NCBI GenBank assembly: GCA_019114845.1 | Contig: DXEU01000025.1 | Span: 1-39,181 of the forward strand | Source: Candidatus Lachnoclostridium stercoripullorum | GTDB taxonomy: Bacteria > Bacillota > Clostridia > Lachnospirales > Lachnospiraceae | Length of the DNA: 39,181 nt | Reading direction: 5' to 3' | Part shown: positions 6,238-14,066 of the stretch, piece after piece | Layout of the letters: the number at the start of each line of letters is the position of its first letter | Position numbering within the stretch: the stretch's first letter is position 1 | Position numbers and translations under genes: made by a program | Notes under the pieces: model-generated | Seen by the model: the letters and a program-made list of their open reading frames with translations, nothing else | Database searches by the model: none | Told to the model about the DNA's origin: nothing

Positions 6238-8090
6238 TTTCCAGGGAGGAGATGATCTACCAGGCCCACAACATTCTCCAGGAAAAACAGTATGAGATCC
6301 AGGAGATGCGGGTGGTGAAGACGGAGGACACGGTGATGGAGGCCCGGCAGATGATCGCCGCCGGGGCCACCATCCTCATCGCCCGGGGCCTCCAGGCGTC
6401 CCTGATCAAGCAGTACACGGATATCCCGGTGGTGGAGATCGTGATCACGGCCCAGGAGATGGGGCTTCTGGTGACCAGGGCCAGGCAGATCTTGAAGAAG
6501 CAGAGGCCCCTCATCGCCGTGGTGGGCTTTAAAAACATGTTCAGCGACATGTCCTACTTTGAGACCCTCTACGACATCGAGCTGCGGACCTACTACGCGA
6601 CCGGGGAGTACAGCCTGTACGACGCCGCCAAGGAGGCGGTGGCCGACGGGGCGGACCTGATCATCGGCGGCGACACGGCGGTGGCGGCGGCCCAGGCGGC
6701 GGGGGTGCCGTCCCTCTTTCTCTCCACCACGGAGGATTCCATCCGCACCGCTTTTTCTGTGGCGGAGCGGATGGATTTCGCCATGGGGGCGGAGAAGCGG
6801 AATGCGGCCCAGATGGAGACTCTGCTGGACAGCTCCATAAACGGGGTCATGCGCCTGGACGGGGAGGGAAAGGTTCTCTCCGCCAACCCGGCCATGGAGC
6901 AGATGATGGGGAAGGAGGAGCGGGAGGTCACAGGGAGCTCCCTGTGGGCAATTTTCCCGGAGACAGAGCGGGAAGGACTGAAGAAGGCCCTGGAGACCGG
7001 GGAGGAGAACTGCTCTTGCTTTCTGCGGATCGGAAATGGGGCCTATCTGGCGGATCTGGCCCCCATCGTGGTGGACGGCCATGTGGACGGGGCGGTGTTC
7101 ACCTGCACCAGGATCCGCCCAAGAGCGGCGGCCCGGGAGCGGGACGCCGGGGGCAAGGACCGGCGGGGAACCATCGCCCGGGGGGATTTCCGGGATTTGC
7201 TCCAGGAGTCCCCGGCCATGCAGGCCTGCCTCAGGAAGGCGAAGCTCTACTCCCTGTCGGACTCCCCGGTGGTGATCCAGGGGGAGTGCGGGACGGAGAA
7301 GCGCCTGTTAGCCCAGTGCATCCACAACAACGGCGTGGGGAGCGCGGGGCCGTTTGTCCGCGTGGACTGCGGGGCCTTGACGGAGGAGGAGCAGGTGTCT
7401 CTGATTTTCGGGGAGAACGGGGCGGCGGCCCGGGCGGACGGGGGAAGCCTGTTTCTGGAAAACGGGGAGCTTTTGTGCCGGGCGGCCCAGGACTGTCTGT
7501 ACCAATTGGCGAGACATCGGCTGCGCAGGGGAAAGGAAGGCTTTGCGGAGACTCAGGCGGATGTGCGGGTGATTCTGGGGACGGAGCGGTCCCTGGCGGA
7601 GCTGACCCGGGAGGGGAGATTTTCCCGGGAACTATTCTTTTCCGTGGGGGGACTTGCGGTGGAGATTCCGCCCCTCAGGGAGCGGGCGGAGGATCTGGAG
7701 AGACAGATCGACGACAGCCTCCGCGCCATGTGTGACAGGTACTCCCGCTATCACGTGCTGACGGCCGGGGCCAGAAAGGCCCTGCGCGCCTACTCCTGGC
7801 CGGGAAATCTGGCGCAGGTGGAGAACTTTATGGAGCGGCTGGTGCTGACGGCTGAGAAGCGCACCATCGGCGAGGAGAGGGTCAACGATCTTCTGGGCGA
7901 GCTCTACCCCAACATGGACGGGGAGATCCGGCTGGCGGACGCCGCCAGGGGCGGAAGGCCGGACCGGCAGCGTCTGGCGCTGCAGATGGCCCTGGAGGAG
8001 TGGGGCGGCAGCAGGGAGAAGGCGGCCCAGGCTTTGGGAATCAGCAAGGCGACCCTCTGGCGGTGGATGAAGAAATACGGAATGGAATAA
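6216..8090 (+). CDS. PrpR-type regulator with degenerate sigma54 AAA+ domain
   Basis: 624-residue transcription factor. Residues ~1-175 match the PrpR N-terminal sensory domain, which in PrpR binds a pathway intermediate. Residues ~195-300 form a PAS domain (LDSSINGVMRLDGEGKVLSANPAMEQ). Residues ~325-555 form an AAA+ module, and a Fis-type helix-turn-helix closes the protein (KAAQALGISKATLWRWMKKYG). The AAA+ module is abnormal: Walker A reads GECGTEKR instead of GxxGxGKE, the GAFTGA sigma54-contact loop is missing, and Walker B is SLFLENGE instead of TLFLDEIGE. It is therefore unlikely to activate sigma54 polymerase and may act as a DNA-binding regulator on sigma-A promoters. ATG 6216 (GGAGG 5 bases upstream) fits better than ATG 6204. 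It lies directly upstream of the aldarate-type genes, which it probably controls. Confidence 0.85.
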   Translation: MGKIVLLVSREEMIYQAHNILQEKQYEIQEMRVVKTEDTVMEARQMIAAGATILIARGLQASLIKQYTDIPVVEIVITAQEMGLLVTRARQILKKQRPLIAVVGFKNMFSDMSYFETLYDIELRTYYATGEYSLYDAAKEAVADGADLIIGGDTAVAAAQAAGVPSLFLSTTEDSIRTAFSVAERMDFAMGAEKRNAAQMETLLDSSINGVMRLDGEGKVLSANPAMEQMMGKEEREVTGSSLWAIFPETEREGLKKALETGEENCSCFLRIGNGAYLADLAPIVVDGHVDGAVFTCTRIRPRAAARERDAGGKDRRGTIARGDFRDLLQESPAMQACLRKAKLYSLSDSPVVIQGECGTEKRLLAQCIHNNGVGSAGPFVRVDCGALTEEEQVSLIFGENGAAARADGGSLFLENGELLCRAAQDCLYQLARHRLRRGKEGFAETQADVRVILGTERSLAELTREGRFSRELFFSVGGLAVEIPPLRERAEDLERQIDDSLRAMCDRYSRYHVLTAGARKALRAYSWPGNLAQVENFMERLVLTAEKRTIGEERVNDLLGELYPNMDGEIRLADAARGGRPDRQRLALQMALEEWGGSREKAAQALGISKATLWRWMKKYGME

Positions 8091-8168
8091 ATGAAATCAA
8101 AATGAAATAAAATCATTTCACAAATTCAGAAACTGTTCAGCTGTCACAAAAAAGTACCCTCATTTCAT
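8091..8168 (+). promoter_or_regulatory. TGAAAT/ATTTCA repeat cluster, candidate operator
   Basis: ATGAAAT occurs at 8091-8097 and 8102-8108, and its complement at 8115-8120 (ATTTCA) and 8162-8168 (ATTTCAT). TGAAAT at 8103 and ATTTCA at 8115 form an inverted repeat with a six-base spacer. The cluster lies just upstream of the garR promoter and after the regulator gene. Confidence 0.5.
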
Positions 8169-8180
8169 GGAAAATGTCTA

Positions 8181-8209
8181 TGGAAATATCGCTTTCAGGC
8201 CGATATAAT
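8181..8209 (+). promoter_or_regulatory. Sigma-A-like promoter for the garR operon
   Basis: TGGAAA (8181-8186), 17 bases, TATAAT (8204-8209). The leader to ATG 8282 is about 65 bases. The GG and GC pair spacing does not fit a sigma54 -24/-12 element. Confidence 0.6.
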
Positions 8210-8281
8210 GAACTCGAAGCTGAGGGAAGGAACTGAAAGCAAAGATTCCCCGGCAAATAAAAAAGAAGAGAGGTACATGAA

Positions 8282-9175
8282 ATGAAAGTTGGATTTATCG
8301 GATTAGGCATTATGGGCAGACCGATGAGCAAGAACCTCATCAAGGCAGGCTATGAGGTTGTAGTCAACGACTTTAATAAAAACGCTGTGGCAGACGTAGT
8401 TGCCTGCGGCGGCGAGGCAGCTGAGAGCAACAAGGAAGTGGGCGAGAAGTGTGACGTGGTGATCACCATGGTTCAGAACTCCCCGCAGGTTAGATCCGCA
8501 CTGTTGGGCGAGGGCGGCGTGTGCGAGGGCGCTAAGCCGGGCACCGTTGTCATCGACATGAGCTCCATCGATCCCGTGGAGAGCAAGAAGATCGGCGCTG
8601 AGCTGGCCGAGAAAGGCATCGAGATGCTGGATGCTCCCGTATCCGGCGGAGAGCCCAAGGCCATCGACGGAACCCTGTCCGTGATGGTAGGCGGCAAGAA
8701 GGAGCTGTTCGACAAGTACTATGATCTGCTGATGGTGATGGCTGGCTCTGTGGTATACGTTGGCGATCTCGGATCCGGAAACGTTGCCAAGCTGGCAAAC
8801 CAGATCGTAGTTGCCTGCAACATCGCCGCTGTGGGCGAGGCTCTTGCATTCGCGAAGAAGGCCGGCACCGATCCGGAGCTGGTATATCAGGCCATCAGAG
8901 GCGGTCTGGCAGGATCCACCGTTATGGACGCCAAGGCTCCCATGATGCTCTCCAGAAACTTCAAGCCCGGCTTCCGCATTGAGCTGCACATCAAGGATCT
9001 GAACAATGCCCTGAACGCTGCTCACGCCATCGCCGCTCCCGTTCCGTTAACCGGACAGCTGATGGAGATGATGCAGGCTCTGAAGGCAGACGGATATGAG
9101 AAGGAGGACCACTCCAGCCTGGTGAAGTACTACGAGAAGATCGGCAACGTTGTCGTTGAGCCGGAGAAGCAGTAA
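8282..9175 (+). CDS. garR: Tartronate semialdehyde (2-hydroxy-3-oxopropionate) reductase
   Basis: 297-residue NAD(P)H-dependent beta-hydroxyacid dehydrogenase expected to reduce tartronate semialdehyde to D-glycerate in the cytoplasm. The Rossmann motif GLGIMG is at residues 7-12. The substrate motif DAPVSGGEPKA is at ~117-127, followed by GTLSVMVGG. The catalytic lysine motif GNVAKLANQ gives Lys170 and Asn173. Length fits the family. The ribosome binding site AGAGAGG is eight bases upstream. Codon use is less GC-extreme than in the neighbours (many GTT, GCT and GCA codons), which suggests strong expression. It is first in a unit with the DapA-family gene 34 bases downstream, and glycerate kinase beyond it uses the product. 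Other beta-hydroxyacid dehydrogenases remain possible, but the neighbours favour GarR. Confidence 0.88.
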   Translation: MKVGFIGLGIMGRPMSKNLIKAGYEVVVNDFNKNAVADVVACGGEAAESNKEVGEKCDVVITMVQNSPQVRSALLGEGGVCEGAKPGTVVIDMSSIDPVESKKIGAELAEKGIEMLDAPVSGGEPKAIDGTLSVMVGGKKELFDKYYDLLMVMAGSVVYVGDLGSGNVAKLANQIVVACNIAAVGEALAFAKKAGTDPELVYQAIRGGLAGSTVMDAKAPMMLSRNFKPGFRIELHIKDLNNALNAAHAIAAPVPLTGQLMEMMQALKADGYEKEDHSSLVKYYEKIGNVVVEPEKQ

Positions 9176-9209
9176 TTCAGATATAAAATAGCCGTATCAG
9201 GGGAGAGTA

Positions 9210-10115
9210 ATGGTCATGAATACAGATTTTATCAAGGGCGTAGTCGTTCCGATTCTCACCCCCATCGATGAGGAGGAAAAGATCGATGAGGCGAGACTGA
9301 GAGATCAGGTGGATTATGTCATCGAAGGTGGAGTGCTGGGAATTCTGGCATTCGGAAGCAACGGCGAGTTCTATGTGGTCGAGGAAGACGAGATGGAGCG
9401 CGGCTTAAAGATCATGCTGGACCAGGCAGCGGAGCGTGTGCCGGTTTATTTCGGAATCGGTGCCATCAGCACCAAGAAATGCTGCAGGCTGGCGAAGATG
9501 GCCGTGGAGGCTGGGGCAGCGGGTATTTCCGTCCTTCAGCCCATGTTCTTAAAGCCCACGGAGGCGGAGCTCTACAATCACTTTAAGACCATCGCCGAGA
9601 GCGTTCCGGAGACGCCCATGCTGCTCTACAACAACCCTGGACGAGTTGGATACACCATGTCCGCGGGGCTGGTGGAGCGCCTGGCCCACGAGGTTCCCAA
9701 CATTGTGGGAATGAAGGATACCAGCGGCGACATCACCCAGACCTCTGAGTTCATCAGAAGAACCAGGGACGTTGGATTTAAGGTGTTCGGCGGAAAGGAT
9801 ACCCTGCTGTACGCATCCATGTGCCACGGCGCCGTGGGCGGCGTGTGCACGGCGGCCAACTTCATGCCGGAGCTGATCACCGATGTGTACAATAAATTTG
9901 TGGCCGGAGACCTGGCCGGTTCCCTGGAGGCTCAGTTCAAGCTGAACCCGGTGCGTCTGTCCATGGACGGCGCCAGCTTCCCGGTGGCTGCCAAGGATAT
10001 GGCCAATCTGAGAGGCAGAAATGTGGGACTTCCCTATACCCCCAACCTGCCGACTCCGGAAGGTCCTGTGCTTGACAAGATCAAGGCGGAAATGCAGAAG
10101 GCAGGACTGATTTAA
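9210..10115 (+). CDS. DapA/NAL-family lyase, probable sugar-acid aldolase
   Basis: 301-residue class I aldolase-fold protein of the dihydrodipicolinate synthase superfamily. Schiff-base Lys169 is in VGMKDTSGD, Tyr140 in LLYNNPGRVG, and the GTTGE loop of true DapA is GSNGE (residues 49-53). It is unlikely to be lysine-pathway DapA, because it lies between tartronate semialdehyde reductase and glycerate kinase. The best inferred role is retro-aldol cleavage of a keto-deoxy sugar acid such as 5-keto-4-deoxyglucarate to pyruvate and tartronate semialdehyde. Alternatives are KDG aldolase or 5-keto-4-deoxyglucarate dehydratase. ATG 9216 is an equally plausible start, since GGGGAG at 9200-9205 lies four bases from 9210 and ten from 9216. 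Confidence 0.8.
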   Translation: MVMNTDFIKGVVVPILTPIDEEEKIDEARLRDQVDYVIEGGVLGILAFGSNGEFYVVEEDEMERGLKIMLDQAAERVPVYFGIGAISTKKCCRLAKMAVEAGAAGISVLQPMFLKPTEAELYNHFKTIAESVPETPMLLYNNPGRVGYTMSAGLVERLAHEVPNIVGMKDTSGDITQTSEFIRRTRDVGFKVFGGKDTLLYASMCHGAVGGVCTAANFMPELITDVYNKFVAGDLAGSLEAQFKLNPVRLSMDGASFPVAAKDMANLRGRNVGLPYTPNLPTPEGPVLDKIKAEMQKAGLI

Positions 10116-10150
10116 AATTGCCCCCAATGAATAAATAATATGATACAGTT

Positions 10151-10196
10151 GACGGACCGGCGGCTTACCTGAATGATGGCAGGCTGCCGGTCTGTC
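10151..10196 (+). terminator. Hairpin after the DapA-family gene
   Basis: The 14-base arm 10151-10164 (GACGGACCGGCGGC) pairs throughout with 10183-10196 (GCTGCCGGTCTGTC), two pairs being G-T. There is no T-run after it, so it may slow transcription or protect the mRNA end rather than terminate efficiently. Its 3' arm overlaps the palindrome and -35 of the next promoter. Confidence 0.55.
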
Positions 10197-10205
10197 TGTA
10201 CAGAC
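10194..10205. promoter_or_regulatory. Perfect palindrome GTCTGTACAGAC, candidate operator
   Basis: A 12-base perfect palindrome covering the -35 element of the glycerate kinase promoter. A half site, GGTACAGAC, recurs about 55 bases downstream in the leader. Confidence 0.5.
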
Positions 10206-10225
10206 GCGGGAAAAGCTGATATACT
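10197..10225 (+). promoter_or_regulatory. Promoter for glycerate kinase
   Basis: TGTACA (10197-10202), 17 bases, TATACT (10220-10225) with an extended TGA upstream of the -10. The start codon is about 48 bases further on. Confidence 0.6.
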
Positions 10226-10273
10226 TGTGGCAGAAAATCCTGTGTTCGGTACAGACGGAAGAGGGAGGAAAAG

Positions 10274-11413
10274 ATGAAATTTTTATTCGCTTCAGATTCA
10301 TTCAAGGGAACTTTATCATCGGAGGAGATCATCCGCCTGCTGACGGAGTCGGCGGAGAAGGTTTTCCCCGGCTGCGAGACTTTCGGGGTGCCGGTGGCCG
10401 ACGGCGGTGAGGGCACGGTGGACGCGGTCATCGCTGTGACCAAGGGGAATATCCGCAAGGTGAAGGTGCACGGTCCCCTCATGGAGGAGACGGAGAGCTC
10501 CTACGGGGAGTTTAACGGGGACAGCGCCATCATCGAGATGGCGGCGGCCTCCGGCCTTCCCATGGTGCCGGTGGAGAAGAGGAATCCCCTGCACACTACC
10601 ACCTACGGCACCGGTGAGCTGATCCTGGACGCCTTGGAGCGGGGATACCGGAAGATCTCCATCGCCATCGGCGGCAGCGCCACCAACGACGGGGGCATGG
10701 GCGCCATGACGGCCCTGGGAGTGAAATTCTTAGATAAGGACGGAAATGTGCTCACCGGCGTGGGCGCAGACCTGGAGAGGGTGGCGGACATCGATGTGAG
10801 CGGCATCCATCCGGCGGTGAAGGAGACGGAGTTTACGGTGATGTGCGATGTGAACAATCCCCTCACCGGCCCCACCGGCGCCACCTACACCTTCGGCAAG
10901 CAGAAGGGCGGCACGCCGGAGATCTTGGACCGCCTGGAGGCGGGCATGAAGCACTATGCCGCCGTGATCCAGGAGAAGCTGGGCGTGGACGCGGATCATT
11001 TTGAGGGGGCAGGCGCCGCCGGCGGCCTGGGAGCCGCCTTCAAGGTGTTCCTGAAGGCCAATATGAAGTCCGGCATCGAGACGGTTCTGGATCTGATCGA
11101 TTTTGATGGACTTCTGGAAGGGGTGGACCTGGTGGTCACCGGCGAGGGCCGCATTGACTGGCAGTCCGCCTTCGGAAAGGTGCCCAGCGGCATCGGCATG
11201 CGCTGCAAGAGAAAGGGAATCCCGGCGGTGGCCATCGTGGGCGGCATGGGAGACGGAGCAGAAAAAATCTACGACTTCGGCGTGGAGAGCATTCTTCCCA
11301 CCATCAACGGGGCCATGGATATCAAGGAGGCCCTGGACCGGGCGGTGGAGCTCTACAGCGGGGCTGCGGACCGGATGTTCCGCATGCTGAAGGTGGGCAT
11401 GAGCCTGAAATAG
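10274..11413 (+). CDS. garK: Glycerate kinase (GarK/GlxK family)
   Basis: 379-residue cytoplasmic kinase that phosphorylates D-glycerate, in this family mostly to 2-phosphoglycerate. Recognisable motifs are ASDSFKGTLSS at the N-terminus, PVADGGEGTVDA, the glycine-rich GGSATNDGGMG (~residues 136-146), DVNNPLTGPTGA, GAGAAGGLG and VVTGEGRIDWQS. Length is normal for the family. It is preceded by a hairpin and its own likely promoter with a palindromic site, so it can be expressed apart from the two genes upstream. Together the three genes could convert pyruvate/tartronate-semialdehyde-yielding sugar acids into glycolytic 2-phosphoglycerate. No dehydratase or transporter for the aldarate itself is in the window. 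Confidence 0.93.
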   Translation: MKFLFASDSFKGTLSSEEIIRLLTESAEKVFPGCETFGVPVADGGEGTVDAVIAVTKGNIRKVKVHGPLMEETESSYGEFNGDSAIIEMAAASGLPMVPVEKRNPLHTTTYGTGELILDALERGYRKISIAIGGSATNDGGMGAMTALGVKFLDKDGNVLTGVGADLERVADIDVSGIHPAVKETEFTVMCDVNNPLTGPTGATYTFGKQKGGTPEILDRLEAGMKHYAAVIQEKLGVDADHFEGAGAAGGLGAAFKVFLKANMKSGIETVLDLIDFDGLLEGVDLVVTGEGRIDWQSAFGKVPSGIGMRCKRKGIPAVAIVGGMGDGAEKIYDFGVESILPTINGAMDIKEALDRAVELYSGAADRMFRMLKVGMSLK

Positions 11414-11445
11414 TTCTTAAAATCTTACAGTTTCGTTAAGCCTTC

Positions 11446-11474
11446 TTGTTTTTCGCGGAGGTTTCCAGTATATT
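11446..11474 (+). promoter_or_regulatory. Sigma-A promoter for the polysaccharide deacetylase gene
   Basis: TTGTTT (11446-11451), 17 bases, TATATT (11469-11474), about 45 bases upstream of the ATG. Confidence 0.65.
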
Positions 11475-11520
11475 GTTAATAGCTGGAAAGCAAAATGTGG
11501 AAAACAAGGAGGCTTTTTTC

Positions 11521-12537
11521 ATGAGACGGTGGAAAATGATTCTGGCGGCGGTGACGGCGGGGCTCATGCTGGCCCAGCCGGTGTACGGCGCGGAGAGCCA
11601 GATTGTGAAAAATGAGTGGCAGGACGAGCACCTGGGGCCGGGAGTGGCCCGGTGGGTGGATGAGAGCGGAAATGTCTCGGAGGAGACCGGCGTGCGGCCG
11701 GATCTGGCGGCGGATGAGCCCCAGGTTCCGGAAGGGCCGGCGGCGGACATCCTGGCGGCGGAGGCCGCGGCTCAGTCCGGGGACGGCCAGGCGGCCGGGG
11801 AGAATGGCCAGGCGTCCGGGGACGCCGGGCAGGCGGCCGGCTCTGAGGCCGGCGCTGCCGCCGGCGGGGAGACCTCCGGGGAGACGGCTGCGGGTGCCGG
11901 GGAGGAGCAGGCTGCCGGCCGGGTGATCGACCCGGCAAAGCCCATGGTGGCCCTGACCTTCGACGACGGCCCCTACGCCCCGGTGGGCAACCGGATCCTG
12001 GACTGCCTGGCCCAGTACAACGGGAAGGCCACCTTCTATGTGGTGGGCAACCGGGTTCCCTCCTACACGGCGGAGATGCAGCGGATTGCTGCGGAGGGCC
12101 ATGAGATCGGAAACCACACCTACTCCCACAAGTATCTGAACACCTTGAACGCTGCCCAGATCCGCCAGGAGATCGACCGCTGCGCCGACACGGTGCAGGC
12201 GGTCTGCGGCGTGCGCCCGGCCACGGTGCGCCTCCCAGGGGGCAACAAGAACGCCACGGTGCTGGCCGCAGTCCAGGAGCCCATCGTTCTCTGGAACGTG
12301 GATACCCTGGACTGGAAGACCAGAAATGCCCAGAACACGGTAAATGTGGTTTTGAGCCAGGTGCAGGACGGGGATATCATCCTCATGCATGAGCTGTACC
12401 AGGCGTCCGGGGACGCGGCCCTGACCATCATTCCAGAGCTGACAAACCGGGGCTACCAGCTGGTGACGGTGAGCGAGATGGCCCAGTACCGGCGGGGCGG
12501 CCTGCAGAACGGGCAGGTTTACTACAATATGAGGTAG
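11521..12537 (+). CDS. Secreted polysaccharide deacetylase (NodB domain)
   Basis: 338-residue exported enzyme predicted to remove N-acetyl groups from peptidoglycan or another wall glycan. The signal peptide is MRRWKMILAA...VYGA, cleaved near residue 22. Residues ~70-135 form an Ala/Gly/Glu/Gln-rich linker, probably spanning the wall. The NodB domain follows: TFDDGP (catalytic and metal Asp), HEIGNHTYSH (metal His pair), RLPGG in place of the common RPPGG, WNVDTLDW and ILMHELY in place of the usual MHD. These two variants may affect activity but the metal triad is intact. ATG 11521 follows AAGGAGG; an open frame extends upstream but begins inside the promoter. It is a single-gene unit. Confidence 0.9.
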   Translation: MRRWKMILAAVTAGLMLAQPVYGAESQIVKNEWQDEHLGPGVARWVDESGNVSEETGVRPDLAADEPQVPEGPAADILAAEAAAQSGDGQAAGENGQASGDAGQAAGSEAGAAAGGETSGETAAGAGEEQAAGRVIDPAKPMVALTFDDGPYAPVGNRILDCLAQYNGKATFYVVGNRVPSYTAEMQRIAAEGHEIGNHTYSHKYLNTLNAAQIRQEIDRCADTVQAVCGVRPATVRLPGGNKNATVLAAVQEPIVLWNVDTLDWKTRNAQNTVNVVLSQVQDGDIILMHELYQASGDAALTIIPELTNRGYQLVTVSEMAQYRRGGLQNGQVYYNMR

Positions 12538-12694
12538 GGGCGGCTTAGGGGAGAGATTGGAATTCTACCGGGATGTGGCCGGACACCGGATGGCGGGCAG
12601 GCAGGCAGGCTCTGGTGCCCCAGCTGACCATGAAGGGCGGAAAAATCATGTACTGCCAAGCGGATTTTATGTGATAAAATGGCGCCTGTAGGAC

Positions 12695-12726
12695 GTGGAG
12701 GAGAAATACTGCTATTTCTCCTCCAC
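12695..12726. repeat. Perfect 14-bp hairpin overlapping the rlmI stop codon
   Basis: GTGGAGGAGAAATA (12695-12708) is exactly complementary to TATTTCTCCTCCAC (12713-12726) around a four-base loop. The stem includes the last codons and stop of the minus-strand methyltransferase gene. No T-run follows on either strand. A second short repeat, ATTTTAT-GTG-ATAAAAT, lies at 12664-12680. Confidence 0.75.
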
Positions 12727-13914
12727 CACCTGGAAGATATAGAACTTCAGGTAATAGGAGGAGTCCGCCGCCCACAGGATGGGGTGGTCCGCCGCCTGGG
12801 TGCGGTACTCCACCTGGCGGAGGCGCTTGTGGCTGCTGGCGGCCGCCTCGCGGATGGTCTTGGTGAAGAGCTCGGGGTCCATGAAGTGGGAGCAGGAGCA
12901 GGTGGCCAGGTAGCCTCCGTCCTTCACCAGCTTCAGGCCCCGCATATTGATCTCCCGGTAGCCCTTGACGGCGTTCTTCACGGAGGCCCTGGATTTGGTG
13001 AAGGCGGGGGGATCCAGAATGACTACGTCAAATTTTTCGCCCTGCCGCTCCAGCTCCGGGAGCAGGTCAAAGACGTCGGCGCAGAGAAACTGCACCCGGT
13101 CGGAGAGGCCGTTGAGTTCGGCGTTCTCCCTGGCTTGGGCCACCCCCAGCTCGGAGGCGTCCACCCCCAGGACGGAGGCCGCCCCGGCGATGCCGGCGTT
13201 CAGGGCGAAGGAGCCGGTGTGGGTGAAGCAGTCCAGCACCTTGGCTCCCCGGCAGAGGCGATGAACCGCCAGCCGGTTGTATTTCTGGTCCAGGAAGAAG
13301 CCGGTTTTCTGGCCGTCCTGGACGTCCACCAGGTATTTCACTCCGTTCTCCTCAATCTGAACCTTGGTGTCGAAGGGCTCGCCGATGAAGCCCTTGAAGC
13401 GCTCCATCCCCTCCTGGAGGCGGACTTTGGCGTCGCTGCGCTCGTAGACGCCCCGGATGGCGATGCCGTCCTCCGCCAGAACCTTTTTTAACTTCTCCAG
13501 AATCACTGGCTTCCAGCGGTCGATCCCCAGGGCCAGGGATTCCACCACCAGCACGTCGGAGAATTTGTCCACCACGATGCCGGGCAGGAAGTCAGCCTCC
13601 CCGAAGATCAGGCGGCAGCTGCCGGTGTCCACGGTGGTTTTTCTGTATTCCCAGGCATTTCGCACCCGCATTTCGATAAAATCATCGTCGATGACGGCAT
13701 CCCGCTTCCGGGACATGACCCGCACAGTGATCTTGGAGCGGGTGTTGATGAAGCCGTGTCCCAGGAAATATCCGTCGAAATCCACCACTTCCACCATGTC
13801 CCCATTTTCAAAATTTCCGGAGATGGACTCGATCTCGTTGTCGTAGATCCACATTCCCCCGGCCTTCAGGGAGCGTGCCTCCCCCTTTTTTATATGAACG
13901 ACTGTATGTTCCAT
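12712..13914 (-). CDS. rlmI: 23S rRNA m5C methyltransferase, RlmI family
   Basis: 400-residue SAM-dependent methyltransferase. In E. coli RlmI makes m5C1962 in 23S rRNA. Residues ~1-75 match the PUA RNA-binding domain (KKGEARSLKAGGMWIYDNEI). The central region has GEADFLPGIVVDKF and QDGQKTGFFLDQ, and the Rossmann fold begins at VLDCFTHTGSFALNA. Motif IV is DPPAFTKS, and the catalytic cysteine motif is CSCSHFMDPELF. Length is as expected. It is transcribed opposite to its neighbours, divergent from sbcD and convergent with the deacetylase gene. The stop codon lies inside a strong hairpin. The start is preceded on its strand by AAAGGGAAA, a modest ribosome binding site. Confidence 0.9.
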   Translation of the reverse strand: MEHTVVHIKKGEARSLKAGGMWIYDNEIESISGNFENGDMVEVVDFDGYFLGHGFINTRSKITVRVMSRKRDAVIDDDFIEMRVRNAWEYRKTTVDTGSCRLIFGEADFLPGIVVDKFSDVLVVESLALGIDRWKPVILEKLKKVLAEDGIAIRGVYERSDAKVRLQEGMERFKGFIGEPFDTKVQIEENGVKYLVDVQDGQKTGFFLDQKYNRLAVHRLCRGAKVLDCFTHTGSFALNAGIAGAASVLGVDASELGVAQARENAELNGLSDRVQFLCADVFDLLPELERQGEKFDVVILDPPAFTKSRASVKNAVKGYREINMRGLKLVKDGGYLATCSCSHFMDPELFTKTIREAAASSHKRLRQVEYRTQAADHPILWAADSSYYLKFYIFQVVEEK

Positions 13915-14025
13915 AACATTTCCCTTTCTGCTCTTAAATTCCCGCAGACTGCGGGGCTGGTTCTTCCATTATAGTGTAAGAGGAGCGGAGATGGCAAGTG
14001 GGGAATGGCGGGGAGGCGGGATTTG

Positions 14026-14034
14026 TGATAAGAT
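14026..14034 (+). promoter_or_regulatory. Extended -10 promoter upstream of sbcD
   Basis: TGTGATAAGAT (core TAAGAT at 14029-14034) has an upstream TG but no good -35. It lies about 33 bases before the TTG start. Similar TG-rich extended -10 boxes occur before apt and elsewhere in this window. Confidence 0.45.
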
Positions 14035-14066
14035 AGAGAAAACTGTCAGAGAAGAGGTGGAAATTT

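Noticed and set aside
8181-8209. Sigma54 -24/-12 promoter upstream of garR
   Set aside because: TGGAAA is followed by GC at the wrong distance (seven rather than ten bases from GG), while a TATAAT with a 17-base spacer fits sigma-A.
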